DNA from: Thioalkalivibrio paradoxus ARh 1
GTDB taxonomy: Bacteria > Pseudomonadota > Gammaproteobacteria > Ectothiorhodospirales > Ectothiorhodospiraceae
Assembly: GCF_000227685.2 (NCBI RefSeq)
Contig: NZ_CP007029.1
Coordinates: 1,896,501-1,960,500 of the forward strand
Reading direction: 5' to 3'
DNA: 64,000 bases
In this document: in pieces, positions 26,627 to 35,206 of the stretch
Numbering within the stretch: the stretch's first letter is position 1
Layout of the letters: every line of letters starts with the position of its first letter
Translations under genes and position numbers: made by a program
The notes under the pieces: generated by a model
Told to the model about the DNA's origin: nothing
Database searches by the model: none
Seen by the model: only the letters and a program-made list of their open reading frames with translations

Positions 26627-27939
26627 ACACCCTGCCCGGTCTGTTCTGGGCCTTTGCGGCCGCACTGTTCGTACTCGGGATCGGGATCGGGCACGCCTGG
26701 GCCACCAGCCGGCTGAACGCGCGTGTGCAGGTACTGATGGCCGAGAACGCGCGCCTCGAAGCGGAACGCGATTATGCGGAACTGCGGCGCGAAGACCTGC
26801 ATGCCAGCTTCGATACCGCGCGCGAACAGCTCGGCAACGCCTTCTCGGCGCTGGCGAACAACGCATTGCGCGCGAACAACACGCAGTTCCTGCGCCTCGC
26901 CCAGTCGGTGATGAACCAGCAGCTCCTGCGCGGCCAGCACGAACTCAGCCGCAGCGAAACCCGCTTCGAGGATCTGGTCCGGCCGATCCAGGAAACGCTC
27001 GCGAAGACCGAGGCGGAACTGCAGACGATGGAAAAGACGCGCGAATCGGCCTTTTCCGCGCTGAACGAACAACTGCGCCGGCTGAGCAGCGACCACGGCG
27101 AACTGCAGAAGGAGACCCGGGCGCTGGTGCAGGCCCTGTCGCGTCCGGGCGTGCGCGGGCGCTGGGGCGAGCTGACGCTGCGCCGCGCGGTCGAACTGGC
27201 CGGCATGAGTGCCCACTGCGACTTCACCGAACAGGCGGCGCTGACCGGCGAACAGGGCCGGCAGCGGCCCGACATGATCGTACACATGCCCGGGCAGCGC
27301 GCGCTGGTGGTCGACGCAAAGACGCCGCTGGACGCGTATCTGGCGGCCGTCGATGCCAGCGAACCCGAGGCGCGAAGCGCCGCGCTGAAACGCCACGCCC
27401 AGCAACTGCGCGCCCGCATCGTCGAGCTCTCGGGCAAGCGCTACTGGGCGGGACTGGAGCACACGCCGGAGTTCAGCGTGCTGTTCCTGCCCGGCGATCA
27501 GTTTCTGGCCAGCGCGCTCGAACAGGAACCCGGTCTGCTCGAGCAGGCACTGGAACGGCAGATCCTGCTGGCGACCCCAAGTACGCTGATCGCGTTGCTG
27601 CGCGCGGTCGAATACGGCTGGCAACAGGCGCGCCTGACCGCGCATGCGCTGGAGATCCGCGACCTGGGCACCGAACTCACCACGCGCCTCGGCAGCTTCA
27701 CCGAGCACCTGACGCGTCTCGGCCGGGCACTCGAACAGGGTGCCGAGGCCTTCAACGCCACCGTGGGCAACCTGGAGCGCCAGGTGATGCCGAGCGCACG
27801 CCGCTTCGAGGAACTCGGCATCCGGGCCCGCAAGCGGCCCGAGCCGCCGGAGCGTGTCGATACGCCGCTGCGCAATGTCGACCGCGATGCGTCAGCGCAA
27901 TCCGATCCGCCAGGGCCAGGCCTTCCCGATGGGCGTTGA
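26611..27939 (+). CDS. rmuC: RmuC-family DNA recombination-limiting protein
   Basis: A 442-residue protein with an N-terminal membrane helix (about 8-28), then a coiled coil (about 35-160, NARLEAERDYAELRREDLHA). The RmuC nuclease-like domain (about 170-400) includes GRWGELTLRRAVELAGM and ALVVDAKTPLDAYLAA, then FSVLFLPGDQFL. RmuC limits inversions at inverted repeats in E. coli. The ATG at 26611 lies inside gph; a longer frame to 25903 only shadows gph. It overlaps the hpnC start. Confidence 0.9.
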   Translation: MAGELNTLPGLFWAFAAALFVLGIGIGHAWATSRLNARVQVLMAENARLEAERDYAELRREDLHASFDTAREQLGNAFSALANNALRANNTQFLRLAQSVMNQQLLRGQHELSRSETRFEDLVRPIQETLAKTEAELQTMEKTRESAFSALNEQLRRLSSDHGELQKETRALVQALSRPGVRGRWGELTLRRAVELAGMSAHCDFTEQAALTGEQGRQRPDMIVHMPGQRALVVDAKTPLDAYLAAVDASEPEARSAALKRHAQQLRARIVELSGKRYWAGLEHTPEFSVLFLPGDQFLASALEQEPGLLEQALERQILLATPSTLIALLRAVEYGWQQARLTAHALEIRDLGTELTTRLGSFTEHLTRLGRALEQGAEAFNATVGNLERQVMPSARRFEELGIRARKRPEPPERVDTPLRNVDRDASAQSDPPGPGLPDGR

Positions 27940-28807
27940 CCCGCTCACCGATGCGGCCTACCGGCACTGCCTGCAGCGGGCGGCCGCGCACTACGAGAAT
28001 TTTCCGGTCGCGTCGCGCTTGCTGCCGCGCCGGCTGCGCGGCCCAATCGCGGCGATCTACTGTTTCGCCCGCGATGCCGACGACCTCGCCGACGAGGACC
28101 CGCGCTCCGTCGGGCAACGCCGGCAGGCGCTGCAGGCATTGCAGCAGCGCATCCGGACGCTGGCCGCACCCGAGAGCGAGACCGAACCGCAGTGGCGTGC
28201 CCTGGCCGACACCGTGCAGCGTTTCGACCTGCCGCGCCAGCCATTCCTCGACCTCGCAGACGCCTTTCTGCAGGATCTCGAGAAAACCCGCTATGCGGAC
28301 TTCGGCGAGATCATGGCCTATTGCCGGCGCTCCGCGAACCCGGTGGGCCGACTGCTGCTGCACCTGGCCGGCGCGGCGACCCCGACTAATCTGGCCCACT
28401 CGGACGCGGTCTGCTCGGCGCTGCAGCTGATCAACTTCTGCCAGGATCTGCGCCAGGACTTCGCCGAGCACGGCCGCATCTACCTGCCGGCCGACGAAAT
28501 GGCCGAATACGGCGTGACCGAGGACCACTTGCGGGCAGGCATCAGCGATGTCCGGATGCGCCGACTGATGCAGCGGCAATACCGCCGTGCCGACCGCCTG
28601 CTGCGCTCGGGCGCACCGCTCGGGCAGGCATTACGCGGGCGCCTGGGCCTGGAGATCCGCGCGATCATCAACGCGGGCGCGCGCGTGCTCTGGCGGCTCG
28701 AGCAGCAGGACGACGTCTTCTCGAGACCGCGCCTGCGCCGTCGCGACCAGTGGGCGATCCTGCGCCACAGCCTGTTTCCTCCGCGCCGCCGCACGACGCC
28801 TCGTTGA
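27929..28807 (+). CDS. hpnC: Hydroxysqualene synthase HpnC
   Basis: Squalene/phytoene-synthase-like enzyme of the HpnCDE route, which converts presqualene diphosphate to hydroxysqualene. The 292-residue protein has HYENFPVASRLLPRRLRGPI, the first aspartate-rich motif YCFARDADDLADE and the second, INFCQDLRQDFAE. The start MGVDPLTDAAYRHCLQ (27929) aligns with the usual family beginning and overlaps rmuC by 11 bp. An alternative ATG is at 27887. hpnD follows after 82 bp. The product feeds hopanoid synthesis; no cyclase is in the window. Confidence 0.9.
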   Translation: MGVDPLTDAAYRHCLQRAAAHYENFPVASRLLPRRLRGPIAAIYCFARDADDLADEDPRSVGQRRQALQALQQRIRTLAAPESETEPQWRALADTVQRFDLPRQPFLDLADAFLQDLEKTRYADFGEIMAYCRRSANPVGRLLLHLAGAATPTNLAHSDAVCSALQLINFCQDLRQDFAEHGRIYLPADEMAEYGVTEDHLRAGISDVRMRRLMQRQYRRADRLLRSGAPLGQALRGRLGLEIRAIINAGARVLWRLEQQDDVFSRPRLRRRDQWAILRHSLFPPRRRTTPR

Positions 28808-28889
28808 CCTGGGCAGGCACGACCCTCGAGCCTCCCGGGCGCGGGCCTGTGGTATGTTGCCTGCCGAAATCCAGCCCGCCCCAGCGCCC

Positions 28890-29735
28890 ATGTCACCCGA
28901 CGAATACTGCCAGCAGAAGGCGGCCCGCAGCGGTTCCAGCTTCTATTACGCGTTCCGCTTTCTCGAGCCCGAACGACGACGTGCGATCATCGCGCTGTAT
29001 GCCTTCTGTCGCGAGGTCGACGATATCGTCGACGACTGCCGCGAGCCAGCCGTCGCCCACGCGAAACTCGACTGGTGGCGCGACGAACTCGATGCCCTGT
29101 TCCGCGGTGAGCCGCGACACCCGATCACGCGCGCCCTCCAGCCTCATCTCGAGACGCGCAACCTCGCCCGCGAATACTTCGACGAGATCATCGACGGCAT
29201 GCAGATGGATCTCGACTACGACGCCTACCCGGACTTCGCCACGCTGTCGCTCTACTGCTACCGGGTCGCCAGCGTGGTGGGCCTGCTGTCAGCGGAGATT
29301 TTCGGCTACTCGGACCGGCGGACCCTGAAATACGCCCACGATCTCGGGATGGCGCTGCAATTGACGAACATCCTGCGCGACGTGCACGAAGACGCGGTCC
29401 GCGGTCGGGTATACCTTCCACTGGACGAACTCGAGCGTTTCGGCGTCGATCCCCGCGAGTTTCGCGACAACATCACCCGCGATTCGCACCGGGCGCTGTT
29501 CGCCCATCAGGCGCAGCGGGCGCGCAGCTTCTACGCAAGGGCCGAGGAGCAGCTGCCGGCGGCCGACCGCCACGCCCAGCGCCCCGGTCTGATCATGGGT
29601 GCGATCTACCGTGCGCTGCTGGAGGAAATCGAACGCGACGGTTTCCGCGTGCTCGAGCACCGTGTCCGCCTCACGCCGCTGCGCAAGCTCTGGATCGCCT
29701 GGCGCACGGCCCGCGCAGCCGGCAAACGTCCGTGA
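28890..29735 (+). CDS. hpnD: Presqualene diphosphate synthase HpnD
   Basis: Condenses two farnesyl diphosphates to presqualene diphosphate. The 281-residue protein opens with SPDEYCQQKAARSGSSFYYA, the HpnD signature. Aspartate-rich motifs are FCREVDDIVDDC and NILRDVHEDAVRGRVYLP. The ATG at 28890 is the natural family start, although the frame is open further upstream through hpnC. Its TGA overlaps the GTG start of hpnE. Confidence 0.93.
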   Translation: MSPDEYCQQKAARSGSSFYYAFRFLEPERRRAIIALYAFCREVDDIVDDCREPAVAHAKLDWWRDELDALFRGEPRHPITRALQPHLETRNLAREYFDEIIDGMQMDLDYDAYPDFATLSLYCYRVASVVGLLSAEIFGYSDRRTLKYAHDLGMALQLTNILRDVHEDAVRGRVYLPLDELERFGVDPREFRDNITRDSHRALFAHQAQRARSFYARAEEQLPAADRHAQRPGLIMGAIYRALLEEIERDGFRVLEHRVRLTPLRKLWIAWRTARAAGKRP

Positions 29736-31057
29736 ACGCCGCGCCGGTGGCCGTGGTGGGCGCCGGCTGGGCCGGGCTCAGCGCGGCCCTGGTGCTGGCG
29801 CAGGCCGGCCGGCGCGTAACGCTGCTGGAGGCGGCGGCCATCCCCGGGGGCCGTGCGCGCACGCTCCGGCTTGGCGATGCCCTGCTCGACAACGGCCAGC
29901 ACATCCTGGTCGGGGCCTGCCACGAAGTGCTGGCCCAGCTGCGCGGTGTCGGCGTCGACCCCGACCGGGCGCTGCTGACCCTCCCGTTCCAGCTGACGCT
30001 GCAGTCCTCGTCCGATGCAACCGCCGGACACCGGTTCCACCTCGCACCGAACGCGGCGACGCCCTGGTCGCTGGCAGCCGCGCTGTACCGCGCGCTGGCT
30101 CCCCAGGCACGGAACCAGCGCCTGGCGACCGTCGCCGGCGCCGCCGCGATGCTGTATGCGCCGTTGCGCCGGGATGTCGATGTGCTCCGCTGGCTGCAGC
30201 GCCATCGTCAGTCCGAGGCACTCATCCGCATGCTGTGGGAACCGCTTTGCCTGGCGGTGATGAACGCGCCCCCGCATGCCGCTTCCGCCGCGATCTTCCG
30301 GAACACGCTGCGCCTGACCCTGCTCCATGGCCATCGGGATGCCCGGCTGATGATTCCGCGGCTGCCTCTCGGAGCGCTGTTTCCCGAACCGGCCGTCGCG
30401 CGGCTGCGCAGCCTCGGCGCCGAGCTGCGCATGTCCACCCGGGTCACCGCGATCGAGTCCCGCGGCGACCGCGATTTCCGACTGCGGCTGCGCGGCGGCG
30501 AGACCCTGCACTGCACCCAGGTCATCCTTGCCACGCCCCCGCGCGCGGCCCAGCGCCTGCTGCCCGACGCGCCCGGGCCGGATCCGGTCCGGTCTGCACT
30601 CTGTGCACTCGGCGAACGCGCCATTTGCACCGTGTATCTGCGCTATCCGGAGCCGCTCGGCCGGCTGCCCGCGCTGACCGGGCTGCTGGGACAGCACGGC
30701 CAGTGGCTGCTGCCGCGCGGGGTCAGCGGCGAGCCGCACTGGGCCGCGGTGGTCATCTCGTCCGCCGGGGACTTTCCGGAAGCCGAGCCCGGGAGGCGTT
30801 GGCACCAGGTCGGACAGGAACTGGCGGCCACGTTTCCCGGCTTGGGTCTGCCCGAACGCGGATACAGCATCTGCGAACGCGCCGCGACGTTCGACGCCCG
30901 CCCGGGAATCGACCCGCTGCGCCCCGGCCCGGACAGCGGCCGTCCGGGACTCCATCTCGCCGGGGATTACCTGGTTCCGGGGCTTCCGGCCACGCTGGAG
31001 GCCGCGGTACGCGGCGGGCTCCAGGCCGCGCGGGCCGCGCTCGCGTCGGATGCCTGA
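29732..31057 (+). CDS. hpnE: Hydroxysqualene dehydroxylase HpnE
   Basis: FAD-dependent enzyme that reduces hydroxysqualene to squalene. The 441-residue protein has the FAD fold VAVVGAGWAGLSAALVLAQA at 6-25 and LLEAAAIPGGRARTL. The C-terminal GLHLAGDYLVPGLPATLEAA is the typical end of the amine-oxidase/desaturase group. GTG start overlapping the hpnD stop (GTGA). With hpnC and hpnD it forms the complete three-enzyme squalene route. Confidence 0.92.
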   Translation: MNAAPVAVVGAGWAGLSAALVLAQAGRRVTLLEAAAIPGGRARTLRLGDALLDNGQHILVGACHEVLAQLRGVGVDPDRALLTLPFQLTLQSSSDATAGHRFHLAPNAATPWSLAAALYRALAPQARNQRLATVAGAAAMLYAPLRRDVDVLRWLQRHRQSEALIRMLWEPLCLAVMNAPPHAASAAIFRNTLRLTLLHGHRDARLMIPRLPLGALFPEPAVARLRSLGAELRMSTRVTAIESRGDRDFRLRLRGGETLHCTQVILATPPRAAQRLLPDAPGPDPVRSALCALGERAICTVYLRYPEPLGRLPALTGLLGQHGQWLLPRGVSGEPHWAAVVISSAGDFPEAEPGRRWHQVGQELAATFPGLGLPERGYSICERAATFDARPGIDPLRPGPDSGRPGLHLAGDYLVPGLPATLEAAVRGGLQAARAALASDA

Positions 31058-31061
31058 ACTA

Positions 31062-31718
31062 CTACCCAGTGCCTGACTCGGCGCGCCGCGCAACGCTGGT
31101 GCCGTCGAGCGCGGCCGGAACCGCCGCGACCATCTGGCAGAGGTCGGCCAGATTGGCAGCCTGCATCTTTTCCATGACTCTCGCTCGATATTTCTCGACC
31201 GTGCGCGGGCTGATTTCGAAACGCCGCGCGATTTCCTTGTTGCTCAGCCCGTCGGTGACCAGGGCCATCACCTCGCGTTCCCGCCCGGTGAGCTGGCGGG
31301 CGCGTTCTGCGATGCGCGAGCGCCAGTCCCGTTCGGCACGCATCGCCGAATCCGTTGCCAAGGCCTCCTCGACCCGGGTGATCAGGGACTCGGTGGAGAA
31401 CGGCTTTTCCAGGAAATCGAGCGCTCCGCCTTTCAGCGCGCGCACGGTCGTCGGAATATCGCCGAAGGCCGACATGAAGATCACCGGCAGCGCGCAGCCA
31501 CGTTCCGACAGTTCCTGCTGCAGTTCGAGGCCGCTCATGTCGGGCATGCGCAGATCCAGCAGCAGGCAGCCCACCTGTTCCATATCCAGATCCCGCAGCA
31601 AGTCCCCGCCGCAAGCGAACGCCTTTACCTCGTAGCCCGCCAGATTCAGCGCCAGCGACAGCGAGCGGCGCACTGCGGGATCGTCGTCGACCAGAACCAC
31701 CGTCCCTGTGCCGGTCAA
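31062..31718 (-). CDS. FixJ/NarL-type response regulator
   Basis: A 218-residue two-component regulator. The receiver domain has acidic pocket DDDP (11-14), phospho-acceptor D55 in LLLDLRMPDMSG and K105 in FLEKPF. A C-terminal LuxR helix-turn-helix follows (LTGREREVMALVTDGLSNKE, then ISPRTVEKYRARVMEKM). The start is taken as TTG at 31718: it overlaps the kinase stop (TTGA), and GGAGGG lies 7 bases upstream. Longer ATG frames only shadow the kinase. Targets are unknown. Confidence 0.88.
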   Translation of the reverse strand: MTGTGTVVLVDDDPAVRRSLSLALNLAGYEVKAFACGGDLLRDLDMEQVGCLLLDLRMPDMSGLELQQELSERGCALPVIFMSAFGDIPTTVRALKGGALDFLEKPFSTESLITRVEEALATDSAMRAERDWRSRIAERARQLTGREREVMALVTDGLSNKEIARRFEISPRTVEKYRARVMEKMQAANLADLCQMVAAVPAALDGTSVARRAESGTG

Positions 31719-33289
31719 CGCTCGCCCTCCGGCCGGTGCACAGGCAGCGTGAAGGTGAGCAGTGCCCCTCCTTCCGGCCCGGACTCGGCCCAAAGGCGTC
31801 CGCCGTGCGCTTCGACAATCGTGCGGCTGACTGCAAGCCCCATCCCCATCCCGCTCTCCTTCTCGGTTTCAAACACATCGAAGACCCTGGCAAGCCACTC
31901 GGGCGAAAATCCGGGGCCGGTATCGGTCACCGTGACCCGCGCCTCTCCGTCCAGGATCTCGGCCCGAATGTGGACCCTCCGCGTCTTGCAGTCGCCACGA
32001 TCGATCGCCTCGATGGCGTTGCAGAGCAAGTTCACCAGCACCTGCTCGATCTGCAGCGGGTTCACTTTCACGGGGATCGACTCATCACCGTGTTCCAGCG
32101 ATATCCGGACACGCTTGCGCCGCGCAAGCGGACCGACCAGGCCCATCGCCTGCTCGATCCGTTCCTCCAGAGCGCAGGGCTCGGTCTGCAGTTCGCCCCG
32201 CCGCATGAAGCGGCGGAGACCATCGAGAATCCCGACCGCCCGCGCCACCTGTTCCCGGAGTTCATCTGCGGCAGCAAGCAGGCGCGGCCGATCCAGCGGG
32301 TCGCTACGGGCCAGTGTGGCCACCGACTCGCCGAACAGATTCACCGCCGCGAGCGGCTGTGACAATTCGTGCACCAAAGATGCGGCGAGCACGGTCACCG
32401 AGCTCAGCCGGGCCGCATGTGCCGCCTCCTCGCGATGGACGCGGGCCTCCTGCTCCATGCGGACCCGTTCGCTGATATCGACGTGCGCGACGACGGCCCC
32501 GACGCGACCGGATCCCAACGGCGTGACGGTCATCAGAAACCAGCGTTGCCGGTTGGCAGAGTGACAGGGGTACTCCAGCACGAACTCCGAGCGTTCCCCC
32601 GCCAGCACCGCACCGATACCCTCGCGCGCCCGATCCGCCAGCTCGTCGGCATCGGTCACAAGTGCGTCGCGGCAAGTTTGAAGGTAGTCCAGGCCGACGC
32701 CGGCCTCGAGCTCCAAAGATCCGCCGTTTTCGCGCGCGAACCGCCGCCACGCCTCGTTGACCGCAGTGATGCGGCCGGCCGGATCGATCACCGCAATCAT
32801 TGCGGACAACGCGTCCAGCACCGCCTGCTGCAGCAGTTCGCTTTCGCGGCGCGCCGATTCGGCACGCGCCTCGGCGCTCGAATCGACCAGCACCGTCAGA
32901 CACCAGCCGTGGACCGCCGACGGGTAGGGTCTGGAATACAGCCGCACACGCCGGGGCGGCGCATCGGGTCCTTCGGGGCGCAGATCCAGCACATGTCGCA
33001 GCCACTCGCTGCGATCGATGATGGCGCAGACATCGCGCAGGTAGCTGCGCAAGCGATCCTGATGCCACGGCGCCACGTGCTTGGTCAAGGGCTGGCCCAG
33101 CAGCCGCTCGCGCGCAACGGCGAACAGCGTTGCCGCCGCGTCGTTGATCTCCAGCACCCGACCGTCTTCCTTCAGGGCCATGTAGCCCATCGGAGCCTGG
33201 TCGAACAATAGCGACAGTGCCTGCTGCACCGATTGCACGCCGGGATCCGCTCCATCCCTGCCTGTACCGATCCCGGTCGGTTCCGCCAT
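31715..33289 (-). CDS. PAS-domain sensor histidine kinase
   Basis: A 524-residue soluble kinase with no membrane helices. A first PAS domain (about 22-135) is followed by a second (about 150-275), then HisKA with H307 in LVHELSQPLAAVNLFGES, and HATPase with N box NLLCNAIEAID and G1 box DTGPGFSPEW. The layout matches FixL/TodS-like kinases paired with FixJ-type regulators, here the downstream gene. No haem or Cys motif is evident in either PAS, so the signal is unknown. AGGGGG precedes the ATG at 33289. Confidence 0.9.
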   Translation of the reverse strand: MAEPTGIGTGRDGADPGVQSVQQALSLLFDQAPMGYMALKEDGRVLEINDAAATLFAVARERLLGQPLTKHVAPWHQDRLRSYLRDVCAIIDRSEWLRHVLDLRPEGPDAPPRRVRLYSRPYPSAVHGWCLTVLVDSSAEARAESARRESELLQQAVLDALSAMIAVIDPAGRITAVNEAWRRFARENGGSLELEAGVGLDYLQTCRDALVTDADELADRAREGIGAVLAGERSEFVLEYPCHSANRQRWFLMTVTPLGSGRVGAVVAHVDISERVRMEQEARVHREEAAHAARLSSVTVLAASLVHELSQPLAAVNLFGESVATLARSDPLDRPRLLAAADELREQVARAVGILDGLRRFMRRGELQTEPCALEERIEQAMGLVGPLARRKRVRISLEHGDESIPVKVNPLQIEQVLVNLLCNAIEAIDRGDCKTRRVHIRAEILDGEARVTVTDTGPGFSPEWLARVFDVFETEKESGMGMGLAVSRTIVEAHGGRLWAESGPEGGALLTFTLPVHRPEGER

Positions 33290-33480
33290 GCATCCCCCTT
33301 GATTCCTATCAGGGTTTTCAGCCGCCAATAGACGCCGGTCATGCCGTGCCCGGCTCCCGGGAGCCCGGAGGCTACCATCGATCGCGCCGAATTCCGTGCC
33401 ACTACCAGCTGACACTAGTCAGAAACGCCATTGGAAACAAGCGCCGCCGGCGCCACCGGCTGCTCGTTTGCGGCGCATGC

Positions 33481-33534
33481 CTCGAAGCAGTACAGCGAAC
33501 TGGCCTACTCGAAGCAGCGCAGCAATCTGGCCTA
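33481..33534 (+). repeat. Two 27-bp tandem imperfect repeats upstream of the SDR gene
   Basis: CTCGAAGCAG...TGGCCTA at 33481-33507 and again at 33508-33534, about 23 of 27 bases identical. They end 32 bp before the start of the SDR gene and overlap a possible -10 (TAGAAT, 33533). Could be an operator. Confidence 0.55.
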
Positions 33535-33566
33535 GAATAGGCGCAGTTTTCGCCGGAGATCGCGCC

Positions 33567-34346
33567 TTGCCCGACCTGGACGTCCATGCCCTGCTCGCCT
33601 ACCAGCCCGCCCCGGAAACCCTGGCCGGGCGCGTGATCCTCGTCACCGGTGCCGCCGACGGCATCGGCCGGGCGGTAAGCCTGGCCGCGGCTGCCGCCGG
33701 GGCCACGGTGGTGCTGCTCGACCGGGACATCAAGCGCCTCGAGAAAACCTACGACGCGATCGAGTCGGCGGGCAGTCCTCAGCCTGCGATCTACCCGCTC
33801 AATCTGGAGGGGGCCACCATCAAGGACTACGCCGACCTGGCGGAGAACCTGCTGGGGTCCCTTGGCAGGCTGGACGGACTGGTCCTGAACGCCGGCTGGG
33901 CCGGCACCCTGACTCCACTGAAGTACTACGATCCCGAACTCTGGGCCCAGGTGATCCAGACCAATCTGAACGGCCCCGTGCTGCTGACCCAGGCGGTCCT
34001 ACCCATGCTCGAGGCCAGCGGCGACGGTGCAATCGTGGTGTCCGCGCAGAACGCACGCAAGGCGTTCTGGGGAGCGTTCGGAGTGGCCAAGGCGGGCCAG
34101 GATGCCCTGATCGATATCCTGTCCCGCGAACACTCCGGGGAACAGGGCTTCATTCGCGTGAACGGGGTCGATACCGGCCCGGTCCGGACGCGTTTTCGGG
34201 CATTGCACTACCCGGGCGAAAACCCCGAATCGCTGCCGACTCCGGACCAGATCGTCGGACCCTACCTGTACCTGCTGGGGCCTGAAGCGGGCCGTACGAC
34301 CGGGCAGCACATCTCCCTCGAGGGCCTGGTCACCGCACTGCGCTGA
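33567..34346 (+). CDS. Short-chain dehydrogenase-like protein with altered active site
   Basis: A 259-residue Rossmann-fold protein of the SDR family, YciK-like. The cofactor loop TGAADGIGRA (about 25-34) and NAGWAG (about 111) are normal. The catalytic YxxxK is FGVAK here (phenylalanine for tyrosine), within KAFWGAFGVAKAGQD; a serine sits at about the usual distance before it (IVVSAQN). The start is TTG at 33567 (LPDLDVHALL) with GGAG upstream; no ATG fits. An altered or lost dehydrogenase activity is inferred. No operon partner. Confidence 0.8.
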   Translation: MPDLDVHALLAYQPAPETLAGRVILVTGAADGIGRAVSLAAAAAGATVVLLDRDIKRLEKTYDAIESAGSPQPAIYPLNLEGATIKDYADLAENLLGSLGRLDGLVLNAGWAGTLTPLKYYDPELWAQVIQTNLNGPVLLTQAVLPMLEASGDGAIVVSAQNARKAFWGAFGVAKAGQDALIDILSREHSGEQGFIRVNGVDTGPVRTRFRALHYPGENPESLPTPDQIVGPYLYLLGPEAGRTTGQHISLEGLVTALR

Positions 34347-34400
34347 GTGCACAGGCGCCGGTGTGCCCGCAGCCATCGGGCACACACCAGCCGCCTGAAT

Positions 34401-34423
34401 CCCCCTTCGGATTACCGAGGGGG
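34401..34423. terminator. Hairpin between convergent genes
   Basis: CCCCCTTCGG-ATTA-CCGAGGGGG, a nine-pair stem with one bulge, centred between the SDR gene and the convergent small gene. No T-tract, so possibly a weak two-way terminator. Confidence 0.4.
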
Positions 34424-34433
34424 AACCTACGGC

Positions 34434-34964
34434 TCAACGGCCTCCGCGCTGGGCCTCCTGCTGGATTTGCTGCAGGCGCTCGATGATCCGGTCGACTTCG
34501 GGTTCCTCGCGCCGCATCGCCTCGAGCAGATCGTCCTCGTACGCCTGCTGCGCAGCAACCACCTCGGGATCCTGGGCCACGGCCTCCTGCGCTGCGCGCA
34601 GTTCCCGCTGCGCCTCCATCACTTCCGGCGATTCCACGATCTCGCGGCGCTGCGCATCCGTCAAATGCTCGTCCTGCAGGCGGCCCTGGGCTGCGAGCAG
34701 GGTTTCCATGATGCCGCCCGGGTCATAGCCCGCGTCGCGCATTTTCTGCGTGACGAGTTCCTCCATCGCCTCCGCCTGGTCCAGGAGTTCCGGATTGTTC
34801 TCCATCGCTGCATGCTGCGCCTGCGCCAGCCGCTGCTGGAGTTCCACGTATTCCCGTTCCAGCGGACCGGGCTGTTGCTGGCCCAGCGCCGCACCCGAGA
34901 ACACGAGTGCAAAAACGGTGACCGCCAAAACGGCCATAGCCTGTAGTCCATACCGATACTGCAT
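34434..34964 (-). CDS. Secreted helical protein of unknown function
   Basis: A 176-residue protein with a signal peptide (1-28, ...SGAALG-QQQ) and a nearly all-helical mature part rich in Glu, Gln and Ala, for example EREYVELQQRLAQAQHAAME and PEVDRIIERLQQIQQEAQ. No cysteines and no known domain. The heptad pattern suggests a periplasmic coiled coil. GGAGGAACTCC precedes the ATG. Function not recognised. Confidence 0.72.
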   Translation of the reverse strand: MQYRYGLQAMAVLAVTVFALVFSGAALGQQQPGPLEREYVELQQRLAQAQHAAMENNPELLDQAEAMEELVTQKMRDAGYDPGGIMETLLAAQGRLQDEHLTDAQRREIVESPEVMEAQRELRAAQEAVAQDPEVVAAQQAYEDDLLEAMRREEPEVDRIIERLQQIQQEAQRGGR

Positions 34965-35206
34965 AGTGGAGTTCCTCCGTTGCCGCGGCCAGCGGGCCGC
35001 ACGTCTGTTGAGCTTAGCAGCGAATCCCCCAAGGATAACAAACCGCCCTCATCCGTCGCCCCGCTCGGTTCCATACGTGCTCACGAGACGAGCGCCGGAT
35101 CCGGTATCATGGCCTGTCCTTCCAGCGCACGGGGTACTGCCGGTACCCTCATCCGACTGGCAGCAAAGCCAACCCCCACCTTCGTTGCATCGAGGCCACA
35201 TCCGTG

